The position numbers were made by a program, and so were the translations under genes. The notes below the pieces were generated by a model. The model searched no databases and was not told the DNA's origin. It saw nothing but the letters and a program-made list of their open reading frames with translations. 30,237 nt of DNA from Sulfurospirillum arcachonense (lineage in GTDB: Bacteria; Campylobacterota; Campylobacteria; Campylobacterales; Sulfurospirillaceae): the NCBI GenBank assembly GCA_015662785.1, contig DQTM01000131.1:1-30237 (forward strand), given 5' to 3'. Positions 15,970 to 23,740 of this stretch are shown one piece after another; the first letter of the stretch is position 1, and each line of letters opens with the position of its first letter.

Positions 15970-16675
15970 AGAGTTAGTTTATAATTCTCAAACTTACTCT
16001 ATAAGTTATGAGATTTTAAATCAAAATCAGAGTGAAGTAATAGTATTTCTTCATGGTTGGGGAAGCAATAAAGAGATAATGAAACAGGCTTTTGGAAAAG
16101 GTCTTAATAATTACAAATTGATATTTCTTGATTTACCTGGTTTTGGGAGTTCTTCTGTTGTGATACCTATAAAAACAGATGATTATGCAAAGATTGTAAA
16201 ACAATTTTTAGAGACTTTACATGTAAAGAATTTTTCTGTAGTAGGACACTCTTTTGGTGGTAAAGTTGGGGCTATTTTAAATCCAAAAAACCTTATACTT
16301 CTTAGTAGTGCTGGGATTTTAGTAGAGAAATCTTTTAAAGTAAAAATGAAAATAAGATTTTTTAAACTATTTAAAAATATTGTTCCAAAAAGCATGTATA
16401 GTCTTTTTTCTAGTGATGATATTAGTGGTATGAGTCAAACTATGTATGAGATACTAAAAAATGTTGTTGATGAAGACTTTATCCCTATATTTAAGAAGGT
16501 GACTTCAAAAACTCTAATTTTTTGGGGCAAAGAAGATAGTGCTACACCACTTAGTAGTGGTAAAAAGATTTCACAAATTATTAAACAAAGTAGTTTTTAC
16601 CCATGTGAAGGTGATCATTTCTTTTTTATAAAAAACTCAAAATTCATAAATAAGGTGATAAATGAACAGTTATAA
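15959..16675 (+). CDS. Alpha/beta-fold hydrolase
   Basis: This 238-residue alpha/beta hydrolase lacks a signal peptide. HGWG at 32-35 forms the oxyanion region. The nucleophile elbow is GHSFGG with Ser98. Asp193 (FWGKEDSATPL) and His220 (EGDHFFF) complete the triad in the expected order. The substrate is unknown: proteins of this type include esterases, BioH-like carboxylesterases and C-C hydrolases, and older H. pylori annotation (2-hydroxy-6-oxohepta-2,4-dienoate hydrolase) is a generic transfer. It sits between ddl and murF in the same order as HP0738-HP0740 from memory, so a role tied to envelope synthesis is plausible. It overlaps the previous gene by 11 bases and the next by 14. Confidence 0.87.
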   Translation: MALRELVYNSQTYSISYEILNQNQSEVIVFLHGWGSNKEIMKQAFGKGLNNYKLIFLDLPGFGSSSVVIPIKTDDYAKIVKQFLETLHVKNFSVVGHSFGGKVGAILNPKNLILLSSAGILVEKSFKVKMKIRFFKLFKNIVPKSMYSLFSSDDISGMSQTMYEILKNVVDEDFIPIFKKVTSKTLIFWGKEDSATPLSSGKKISQIIKQSSFYPCEGDHFFFIKNSKFINKVINEQL

Positions 16676-16934
16676 ATTTACTATTTTTGGACGTGTACAA
16701 GGCGTTTGGTATAGAAAATATGTCATGCAGATTGCAAAAACTTTAGGTTTTGTTGGTTATGTTAAAAATATTTCAAATGGTAATGTTGAAGTTGTAGTAA
16801 ATTTAGATCTTCAAAGTGAATTAGAAGCTTTTGTTAGTAAGCTTTATGAAGGAAGTACTTTTTCAAATGTAAAAGATGTTGAATGCATAAAAATAGATTT
16901 TGTAGATTTCGAAAAATTTGAGAAGAGGGTTTAA
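16662..16934 (+). CDS. acyP: Acylphosphatase
   Basis: This is a 90-residue acylphosphatase, a small ferredoxin-like fold that hydrolyses acyl phosphates such as carbamoyl or acetyl phosphate. The active-site signature GRVQGVWYRKY (10-20) has Arg18 for phosphate binding, and VGYVKNISNGNVEVVV carries the catalytic Asn36. Trp at the GVGFR position (GVWYR) is a tolerated variant. It is encoded wholly within the hydrolase-murF overlap chain. Acetyl phosphate is the intermediate of the nearby pta-ackA pair, so a metabolic link is possible, though it sits in a different transcription unit. Confidence 0.93.
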   Translation: MNSYKFTIFGRVQGVWYRKYVMQIAKTLGFVGYVKNISNGNVEVVVNLDLQSELEAFVSKLYEGSTFSNVKDVECIKIDFVDFEKFEKRV

Positions 16935-18364
16935 TGGCTATTTTTGAGTTTGTTTCACATATAGTTTTTGTTTTAGTTATTGGTTTTTATGTTATAAGTG
17001 CGTTGCAGTGGTATAGTTATAAGTTAGAACGTATAATTTTTCATTTTAACAGATATGATTGGCATCTATTTTTCTTTTTGATTCCTATTTTTGTCTATTA
17101 CCTTGCTGAAAACTTTTTTTGGATTTACTTATATGTTCTTCTGATACCAACTATGGTTTTATGGTATAGAAAGCTTGATAAAAAACTTATTTTTACGGCT
17201 CGTGTTAAAAGGTTTTTTCTTTTTCTTTTTTTAGCAACAATTTTTCAAAATATGCTTTGTTTAGTTACTCCTTATTGTGCTAATTTCGGTGTTATATTAC
17301 CTCTATTTATTGCTATTTTCATAAGTATGTTATTTGAAAAGATTCTTTTCAATGGTTTTAAAAGAAGCGCAATGAAGAAGCTTGAAGAGAGTACAAACCT
17401 TACGATTATTGCTATAACAGCAAGCTTTGGAAAAACAAGCATAAAAAACTATCTATTTCAAATTTTATCACATAAGTACAATTGCTATATGACCCCAAGA
17501 AGTGTTAATACTCTTGGTGGTATTATGAAAGACATAAATGATGATTTGCCTTCACAAACTCAGATTTATATAGTAGAAGCAGGAGCAAGACTGAGAGGTG
17601 ATATAAATGAAATAGCAACTCTAGTTAATCCTCACTATGTAATAGTAGGAAAAATTGGTGAACAGCATATTGAATATTTCAAAACTTTAGAAAACATACG
17701 AAATACAAAAATGGAACTTTTAAACTCAAATAGACTCAAGAATGCTTATGTACATGTAAGTGCAAATGTAAATCCAGATAGTAAAACTGTAGTTTATGGA
17801 GATGAGTTAAAAAATGTTCGCTCAACTCTTGATGGACTTTACTTTGATGTAGAGTTAGATGGAAAATTAGAGAGCTTTTTTACACCACTACTTGGTGAGT
17901 TTAATGCTATGAATATCTTAGCTTGTATAATGATGGCAAAATCAAAGATGACTATAGAAGAGATAAAAGGTGCAATTGCAAATCTAAAAGGAGTTGAACA
18001 CAGACTTCAACGCATAGATACTGGTGGAAAACTCATAATAGATGATAGCTTCAATGGCAATCTTGAAGGTATGTTAGCATCTTACGAATTGGCTTCTACT
18101 TATGATGGTAGACGTGTTATTATAACTCCTGGGATAGTAGAGAGTACAACAGAAGCTAATATTGAGTTAGCTAAAAGAATTGATGATGTGTTTGATATTG
18201 TAATATTAACAGGGAAGAGTAACCTAGATATTTTAGATAAAAATATTAACAGAGCTGAAAAAATAGTTGTAAAAGATAAAAGAGAGATAGAAAAAGTACT
18301 TGGGGAATTTACACGTAAAGGTGATTTGATACTTTTTTCAAACGATACACCTACCTTTATGTAA
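16934..18364 (+). CDS. murF: Membrane-anchored MurF-type Mur ligase (UDP-MurNAc-tripeptide:D-Ala-D-Ala ligase)
   Basis: This is a Mur ligase of 476 aa. Residues 1-140 are strongly hydrophobic, with about four to five membrane helices, replacing the usual soluble UDP-binding domain. The ATPase core starts near 155 with P-loop TASFGKTS (162-169, versus the more common GSNGKT). It then has VNTLGGI, IVEAGARLRGDI, GKIGEQHIEYF and, in the C-terminal domain, VEHRLQRI and IDDSFNGNLEGM, all MurF-like. The partner Ddl is in the same operon. From memory the Campylobacter and Helicobacter murF genes share this membrane-anchored form. ATG overlaps the acyP stop (TAATG). One TACATGTA lies at 17751. Confidence 0.88.
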   Translation: MAIFEFVSHIVFVLVIGFYVISALQWYSYKLERIIFHFNRYDWHLFFFLIPIFVYYLAENFFWIYLYVLLIPTMVLWYRKLDKKLIFTARVKRFFLFLFLATIFQNMLCLVTPYCANFGVILPLFIAIFISMLFEKILFNGFKRSAMKKLEESTNLTIIAITASFGKTSIKNYLFQILSHKYNCYMTPRSVNTLGGIMKDINDDLPSQTQIYIVEAGARLRGDINEIATLVNPHYVIVGKIGEQHIEYFKTLENIRNTKMELLNSNRLKNAYVHVSANVNPDSKTVVYGDELKNVRSTLDGLYFDVELDGKLESFFTPLLGEFNAMNILACIMMAKSKMTIEEIKGAIANLKGVEHRLQRIDTGGKLIIDDSFNGNLEGMLASYELASTYDGRRVIITPGIVESTTEANIELAKRIDDVFDIVILTGKSNLDILDKNINRAEKIVVKDKREIEKVLGEFTRKGDLILFSNDTPTFM

Positions 18365-18395
18365 ACTGAATTTAGAAAATTTATTTAACTTTTGT

Positions 18396-18401
18396 TATAC
18401 T
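18396..18401 (+). promoter_or_regulatory. Possible -10 element upstream of pta
   Basis: The 88-base gap after murF is A+T-rich and contains TATACT (18396-18401) preceded by TTTG, a plausible Campylobacterota -10 box about 50 bases before the pta start. No terminator hairpin for the murF operon is obvious in the gap, so read-through into pta is also possible. Confidence 0.35.
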
Positions 18402-18452
18402 TTTTTATATGATTATTATATCATTTTGTAATTTAATTAGGGGAGTGTGCAA

Positions 18453-20543
18453 ATGGGAGTTAAAAGTCTTTATATTTCATCGATAGAACCAGCTGCTGGT
18501 AGTCTTATTGTGACTATGGGTATGATGGAGATTTTGAAAAGAAGATTAGGTAGAGTGGCGTTTTTTAGACCTATAATAGAAGATAGTGAAGAAAAAGATC
18601 AAGATATAGAGTTTGTTTTGGAAAAATATGACTTAGATATGAGATATTCTCAAAGTTATGGTTTTACAGTTCATGAAGCAGAAACAATGATAGCAGACAA
18701 TAGGCTTAATGAGCTTATTGAAACACTTATAGAAAAATTTAAGAAGCTAGAAAAAAAGTATGATTTTGTTTTAGTTGAGGGGCTAAATCAAGCGTGTTTT
18801 ACTCAAAGTTTAGATTTTGACATCAACTTAGTGATTGCCAAAAATATAGGGAGTCCAGTAGTTAGTGTATTAAAAGGTAAAGATAAAACTAAAAAAGAGG
18901 TAGTCGATGAGATTACTATCGAATCAGAGGCTATAAGAAAAGAGGGTTGTGCTCACTTTGCTACTTTTGTAAATAGAATGGACGAATCTGTTTTAAGAAA
19001 GTTATCTAATGGTATATCTGAGATACCAACATACTATCTACCAGAAGTACCAGAATTGGATATGCCAACAGTAAATGAAATTATGAGTAAACTTAAATGT
19101 ATGTTAGTTTTAGGTGAGCAAAAAGATCTCAAACGTGTAGTTCGTCAAAGTAAAATTGCTGCGATGAAATTAGAGAATTTTTTAGAGCATATTGAAGATG
19201 GGGATTTAATTATAGTTCCTGGTGATCGTGCTGATATAATAGTTGGTTCAATCGCAACTATCCAATCAAGAAATTATCCAAATATTGCAGGACTTCTTCT
19301 CACTGGTGGTATGACTCCAAATCGTGCTATTAAGAGTTTACTTGAGGGTTTTAGTGAGTTTCCAATGCCAATATTAAGTGTCACTGATGATACTTATACA
19401 ACAGCTATGAAGGTCAATGATGTACCTGCTCGTATAACTGCAAAAAGTGAGAGAAAAATAGCGCTAGCACAAGGACTTTTTAGTGCAAACGTTGATATAA
19501 AAAGAATTGAAGAAAAAATAACATCAGTTACATCAAAAACATTGACACCTATGATGTTCGAGTATAACCTGTTTGAAAGAGCTAGGTCAAATAGAAAGAA
19601 AATTGTTCTTCCTGAGAGTGATGATGAAAGAATTTTAAGAGCAACAGAGATACTTTTAAGACGTGATGTTGTTGATATAATACTTTTGGGAAATAAAGAT
19701 GAAATTGAGCACAAAAGTGCATCTCTTGGACTTGATATTAGTAAAGCTGAAATTGTATGTCCTTGTGAGTCACCTCTTATGGATAGATACGTTGAAGAGT
19801 TTTATGAATTAAGAAAGAAAAAAGGGCTTAGTCTAGAAGCTGCTAAAGATGCTATGATGCATGTAACTTATTTTGCTACTATGATGGTTCATATGGGGCA
19901 TGCTGATGGTATGGTTTCAGGTGCAATTCATACAACCGGAGATACTATAAGACCTGCTCTTCAGATAATAAAAACAAAACCAGGAATATCTACTATTTCA
20001 AGTATATTTTTTATGTGCTTAGATACAAAAGTTTTAGTTTATGGTGATTGTGCAGTAAATCAAGACCCAAATGCTAGCGAGTTATCTCAGATTGCTATCT
20101 CATCAAGTGATACAGCTAAAATGTTTGGAATTGATCCAAAAGTAGCAATGCTATCATACTCTACAGGAAGCTCTGGACAAGGAGATGATGTAGAAAAAGT
20201 AAGAGAGGCTACACGGTTGGTTAAAGAGATGAGAAGTGATGTGTTCGTAGATGGTCCTATACAATATGATGCAGCAATAGATCCAAAAGTAGCAAAGAAA
20301 AAACTGCCAAATTCAGAAGTTGCTGGAAAAGCAAATATATTTATATTCCCTGATCTCAATACTGGTAACAATACCTACAAAGCAGTTCAAAGAAGCTCAA
20401 ACGCAGTTGCTATTGGTCCAGTTCTTCAGGGTCTTAAAAAACCTGTAAATGATTTAAGCAGAGGCTGTTTAATTGCAGATATTGTAAATACTGTTGCGAT
20501 AACTGTTATCCAAGCACAAGAGAATGATGGAGTAAGCTCATGA
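18453..20543 (+). CDS. pta: Phosphate acetyltransferase (long, two-domain form)
   Basis: Pta converts acetyl-CoA and phosphate to acetyl phosphate and CoA. The 696-residue long form resembles E. coli Pta: an N-terminal P-loop-like domain (about 1-230, SSIEPAAGSLIVTMG lacking the Walker lysine), a DRTGG-type middle domain (about 235-350) and the C-terminal catalytic domain. That domain carries RKKIVLPESDDERILRA, SYSTGSSGQGDDVEKV, VDGPIQYDAAIDP and FPDLNTGNNTYKAVQR. I choose ATG 18453 because GGGGAG (18440-18445) is seven bases upstream. The in-frame GTG at 18447 is too close to it. ackA overlaps the 3' end (ATGA). Confidence 0.97.
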   Translation: MGVKSLYISSIEPAAGSLIVTMGMMEILKRRLGRVAFFRPIIEDSEEKDQDIEFVLEKYDLDMRYSQSYGFTVHEAETMIADNRLNELIETLIEKFKKLEKKYDFVLVEGLNQACFTQSLDFDINLVIAKNIGSPVVSVLKGKDKTKKEVVDEITIESEAIRKEGCAHFATFVNRMDESVLRKLSNGISEIPTYYLPEVPELDMPTVNEIMSKLKCMLVLGEQKDLKRVVRQSKIAAMKLENFLEHIEDGDLIIVPGDRADIIVGSIATIQSRNYPNIAGLLLTGGMTPNRAIKSLLEGFSEFPMPILSVTDDTYTTAMKVNDVPARITAKSERKIALAQGLFSANVDIKRIEEKITSVTSKTLTPMMFEYNLFERARSNRKKIVLPESDDERILRATEILLRRDVVDIILLGNKDEIEHKSASLGLDISKAEIVCPCESPLMDRYVEEFYELRKKKGLSLEAAKDAMMHVTYFATMMVHMGHADGMVSGAIHTTGDTIRPALQIIKTKPGISTISSIFFMCLDTKVLVYGDCAVNQDPNASELSQIAISSSDTAKMFGIDPKVAMLSYSTGSSGQGDDVEKVREATRLVKEMRSDVFVDGPIQYDAAIDPKVAKKKLPNSEVAGKANIFIFPDLNTGNNTYKAVQRSSNAVAIGPVLQGLKKPVNDLSRGCLIADIVNTVAITVIQAQENDGVSS

Positions 20544-21721
20544 AAATATTAGTTTTAAATTCAGGAAGTTCTTCTATAAAATTTCAACTTTTTGAGATGA
20601 ATGAAAACAGATCGATAGCAAGTGGTATTATAGAGCAAATTGGAGAGAAAGATTCATATGCAAAAATTGAGTATGATGGTCAAAAAATAGAAAAAAGAGA
20701 ATTCATAAAAGATCATAATAGTGGCTTAAAATTGATGAATATACTTCTTATAGAGTCATTTACCATAAAAAGTTTAGATGAACTTAGCGCTATTGGACAT
20801 AGGGTAGTTCATGGTGGAGAAAATTTTTCAAAGCCGGTTATAGTCAATGATGAAGTGCTAAATGAGATAGAAAAACTTATACCTTTAGCACCACTGCATA
20901 ATCCAGCAAATCTTGATGGCATAAAAGTAACTATGCAACAAGCTCCAAATGTTCCTCAGATTGTAGTTTTTGATACAGCTTTTCATACTACAATTCCTAG
21001 TTATGCATATATGTATGCCTTGCCTTATGAAACTTATGAAAAAGATGGTGTAAGAAAGTATGGTTTTCATGGAACTTCACATCATTATGTTTTAAAAGAA
21101 GCATCACGTTATTTAGGAGTGAAGAATATAAATACTATTACACTTCATCTTGGTAATGGTGCAAGTATGGCAGCAGTTAAAGATGGGAAGTGTATTGATA
21201 CTACTATGGGTTTAACACCTCTTGAAGGTCTTATAATGGGTACTAGAAGTGGTGATTTAGATCCAGCAATACTTTTTTATCTAGCACGAAAGAATAATTT
21301 GAGTATTGATGATTTAGATAAATTACTAAATAAACAGAGTGGATTAAAAGGAATTTGTGGTAGTAACGATATGCGTGAAGTTGAAAATATGGCACAAAAT
21401 GGAGATAATAAAGCTAAATTAGCTCTTGATATGTTTGCTTATCGTATAAAAAAGTATATAGGTTCATATAGTGCTATAGTAGGGAAACTAGATTGTATTA
21501 TTTTTACTGGTGGTATTGGCGAAAATGATATTGATACAAGAGAGAGATGTTGTGAAAATTTAGAAAACTTAGGAATTGAACTAGATTTGGTTAAAAATAA
21601 TCAAAGAGCAAAAGAAATTTTAGATATATCTGCAAAAGGTGCACGAGTTAAAGTACTTGTTATTCCTACAAATGAAGAGTTAGAGATAGCATTGCAGGCA
21701 AATTCTCTTTTAGGAACTTAA
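20540..21721 (+). CDS. ackA: Acetate kinase
   Basis: AckA interconverts acetyl phosphate + ADP and acetate + ATP, completing the Pta-AckA route. The 393 residues show every acetate kinase hallmark in order: VLNSGSSSIKFQLF, AIGHRVVHGGE, VFDTAFHTTIP, KYGFHGTSHHYV, LHLGNGAS, TMGLTPLEGLIMGTRSGD and FTGGIGEND. It overlaps pta by four bases. From memory C. jejuni places flgH, pta and ackA together, as here. The route can run either way: acetate excretion with ATP gain, or acetate assimilation. Confidence 0.98.
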   Translation: MKILVLNSGSSSIKFQLFEMNENRSIASGIIEQIGEKDSYAKIEYDGQKIEKREFIKDHNSGLKLMNILLIESFTIKSLDELSAIGHRVVHGGENFSKPVIVNDEVLNEIEKLIPLAPLHNPANLDGIKVTMQQAPNVPQIVVFDTAFHTTIPSYAYMYALPYETYEKDGVRKYGFHGTSHHYVLKEASRYLGVKNINTITLHLGNGASMAAVKDGKCIDTTMGLTPLEGLIMGTRSGDLDPAILFYLARKNNLSIDDLDKLLNKQSGLKGICGSNDMREVENMAQNGDNKAKLALDMFAYRIKKYIGSYSAIVGKLDCIIFTGGIGENDIDTRERCCENLENLGIELDLVKNNQRAKEILDISAKGARVKVLVIPTNEELEIALQANSLLGT

Positions 21722-21722
21722 A

Positions 21723-21749
21723 TTGCTTTATATGTAAATATAAAAGCAA
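21723..21749 (+). other. Imperfect hairpin between ackA and the flgH pseudogene
   Basis: TTGCTTTATAT (21723-21733) pairs with ATATAAAAGCAA (21738-21749) around a GTAA loop, with one bulged base. It follows the ackA stop by one base and precedes the ATG at 21761. No T-run follows, so terminator function is weakly supported. It may be a transcript-end stabiliser. Confidence 0.35.
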
Positions 21750-21760
21750 ATGGAGTATTA

Positions 21761-22460
21761 ATGAGAGTATCTTTTTCTATAGTGGTGGTTGGAATTTTAT
21801 TTGTAGGTTGTTCAACACATCCTGTTGACCCTAAGATGGATATGAAACCACCTGTTTATGTAGAACAACTGCCACCTTCAACTAAACAGCAAACAGTATC
21901 GAATCCAGGAAGTCTTTTTTGGACAAGGAGAGCACCCTCTGTTTGCTGATTTAAAAGCAATGAATCCAAATGATATAGTAACTGTTGTTATTAGTGAGAC
22001 TATAGCCCAAAGCTCAACTGGACAAAAAACAATTTAAGAAAATAGCAAAGATAGTTTAGGTGCAGGATTATTAACTGGTTTTGGAGGCATTATAGGCAGT
22101 ACCATAACTGATAAGGCAGGTAAGATTGGCTTTGAAGCAGGGTCGACAAATACCTATACGGGAAGTGGTAAAAATACAAGAAATGAATCTTTTACAACAA
22201 TAATTTCAGCAAGAATTATTAAAATACTAAAAAATGGAAATTATTTTATTGAGGGAAATCGTGAACTACTAGTCAATGGAGAAAAGCAGATTATTCAGAT
22301 TAGTGGTGTTATTAGACCATATGATATAGACCAAATAAATACTATAAACTCTAAGTATATTGCTGATGCGAAGATACTTTATAAAACAGAAGGTGAGATT
22401 GATAGAGCTACTAAAAAACCATGGGGTTCAAAGTTTGTTGAGTCAGTTTGGCCATTTTAA
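21761..22460 (+). pseudogene. flgH: flgH, flagellar L-ring protein, inactivated by a frameshift and a nonsense codon
   Basis: FlgH is the outer-membrane lipoprotein that forms the L-ring of the flagellar basal body. The 5' part has a lipoprotein signal (VVGILFVGCST, lipobox cysteine about residue 17) and GSLF. A T-run of six at 21915-21920 shifts the frame, and translation stops at TGA 21947-21949. With one T removed, the frame continues as GQGEHPLFADLKAMNPNDIV, then meets an in-frame TAA at 22035-22037, then runs to TAA 22458-22460 through typical FlgH sequence (NGNYFIEGNRELLVNGEKQI, ISGVIRPYDIDQINTI, GSKFVESVWPF). The repaired length of about 232 aa is normal for FlgH. Apart from these two lesions the reading frame is well kept, so the decay looks recent. 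A single sequencing error cannot explain both. Confidence 0.93.
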
Positions 22461-22478
22461 GCTTTACATGTAATATAA

Positions 22479-22503
22479 ACTAAAAGGATTTAATCCCTTT
22501 AGT
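22479..22503 (-). terminator. Probable terminator at the convergent flgH/mshG junction
   Basis: ACTAAA-A-GGAT (22479-22489) pairs with ATCC-C-TTTAGT (22493-22503) over a TTA loop: ten pairs with one internal mismatch. The mshG stop codon (22499-22501) lies inside the stem. On the minus strand the stem is followed by TTTATATT, a loose U-tract. It could serve both convergent units. Confidence 0.42.
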
Positions 22504-23740
22504 TCTTAACTGCTTGTGCCATATCCCACATCGGCATAAAGATACCAAGTGCCATCAAAAGAACCATACCTGCAATGAATGCCAACAATATAGGCTCAAT
22601 ATAAGCAGCGATATTGTCTATAATTTCATTAAATTTGGACTTAAAATAACCAGTAACTTTATCTAGCATTTTGTCTAATGTACCACTTTGCTCACCAGCG
22701 CGAATCATTTGAATAAGCATGCCCTCAAAAAGACCAGTATCTCTAAAAGCTTCAGTTAGAGAAACACCGCGACTAACAGATGTTTTTACAGCTGCTAACT
22801 TCTTTTTTAAGTGTACATTATCTAGTGTTAAAAGTGCAGTATCTAAAGCATCTGATATAGGTATACCAGCTCTAATTAGCTCCGTAAAAACAAGAGTAAA
22901 CCTACTTAGTGTTGCATAAAATGTAATATTTCCTATAAGATATACTTTCAATATGTATCGATCGTATTGAGCTTTAAAATCTTCATTATTTTTAAGTAAG
23001 TATTTAAAAGTCACAATAGTAACTACAAGCCCTATGAGTAGCAGATGACCATAGTTATTGACCATATGTTCCATAAAAAGTAGTATTTTTGTTGGAGCAG
23101 GAAGATCTGCTTTAAGTTTTTCAAATATACTTTTAAATTTTGGAACAACATATACCATAAGTATTGTAAATGCTATACCAATTGCAATTATAACCGTGAT
23201 AGGATATCTTAGTGCTTTTTTGAATTTTTGTCTATTTTCTTCTATCTCTTCTAAAATTTCTGCAAGTTTTTCAAGAGATTCTGCCATATTACCAGTACTC
23301 TCTCCAAGTTCAACCATGGCTATAGTAACATCTCCTAGCTCATGTCTAAAACTCATCATAGATTCAGCTAGACTAAGTCCAGAGTTTAAATCATCGTCAA
23401 CTTGTTCAAATATCTCTTTTAGCGTTTTATCAACTGTGGCTTTTGAAACCTCTTCTATACTATCATGAATAGATATACCAGCATCTGTCATAACTGCTAA
23501 CTGTCTAACAGCTGCAATTAAATCTTTCATCTGAATACTTTTTTTAATAATAGCATTCATAATATTATTTTTTAAATTTTCTAATTGATCTTCAACTGGA
23601 GCTGAAGTCTCTTTTACATTTAAAATAACACCTGGAGTCTTTGATTTTGCCATACCAATAGCATCAGTTTTATTTGGTGCTTTAATAACTTTAATAGCTT
23701 TTTTCCCTTTAAATAGGGAGTGTATTTCAAAATATTTCAT
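22499..23740 (-). CDS. mshG: MshG/GspF/PilC-type inner-membrane platform protein
   Basis: This polytopic platform protein (413 aa) of a type IV pilus/type II secretion machine couples the ATPase to pilin polymerisation. Two T2SSF domains are visible (about 70-195 and 275-395). Each carries the family helix pattern: AVMTDAGISIHDSIEEV... with MVELGESTGNMAESLEKLAEILE, and RFTLVFTELIRAGIPISDAL... with MIRAGEQSGTLDKMLDKV. Three membrane helices lie near 170-195, 225-245 and 378-400. It is the last gene of the pilus operon, with a four-base overlap with mshE. The homologous Campylobacter gene in the transformation cluster is ctsF (from memory). Confidence 0.9.
   Translation of the reverse strand: MKYFEIHSLFKGKKAIKVIKAPNKTDAIGMAKSKTPGVILNVKETSAPVEDQLENLKNNIMNAIIKKSIQMKDLIAAVRQLAVMTDAGISIHDSIEEVSKATVDKTLKEIFEQVDDDLNSGLSLAESMMSFRHELGDVTIAMVELGESTGNMAESLEKLAEILEEIEENRQKFKKALRYPITVIIAIGIAFTILMVYVVPKFKSIFEKLKADLPAPTKILLFMEHMVNNYGHLLLIGLVVTIVTFKYLLKNNEDFKAQYDRYILKVYLIGNITFYATLSRFTLVFTELIRAGIPISDALDTALLTLDNVHLKKKLAAVKTSVSRGVSLTEAFRDTGLFEGMLIQMIRAGEQSGTLDKMLDKVTGYFKSKFNEIIDNIAAYIEPILLAFIAGMVLLMALGIFMPMWDMAQAVKN

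Larger units (their letters stand above)
140..22472. repeat. Dispersed 8-bp palindrome TACATGTA, 18 copies
   Basis: By eye the palindrome starts at 140, 162, 510, 734, 759, 849, 2159, 2689, 4948, 7216, 9433, 9638, 14108, 14195, 14553, 16218, 17751 and 22465. With about two-thirds A+T roughly one copy is expected by chance. Most copies are preceded by a pyrimidine and followed by A or G (YTACATGTAR). They occur in coding sequence in all frames, giving LHV, STC or YM-type peptides, and in the two decayed genes or their edges. None lies in 22473-30237 (the pilus operon), 9646-14107 or 17759-22464. The role is unknown. Confidence 0.8.

Noticed and set aside
15745..16675. Phd-like gene plus hydrolase as a toxin-antitoxin pair
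   Set aside because: The second gene has a full Ser-Asp-His hydrolase triad and normal alpha/beta hydrolase layout, and it sits in a conserved housekeeping operon.
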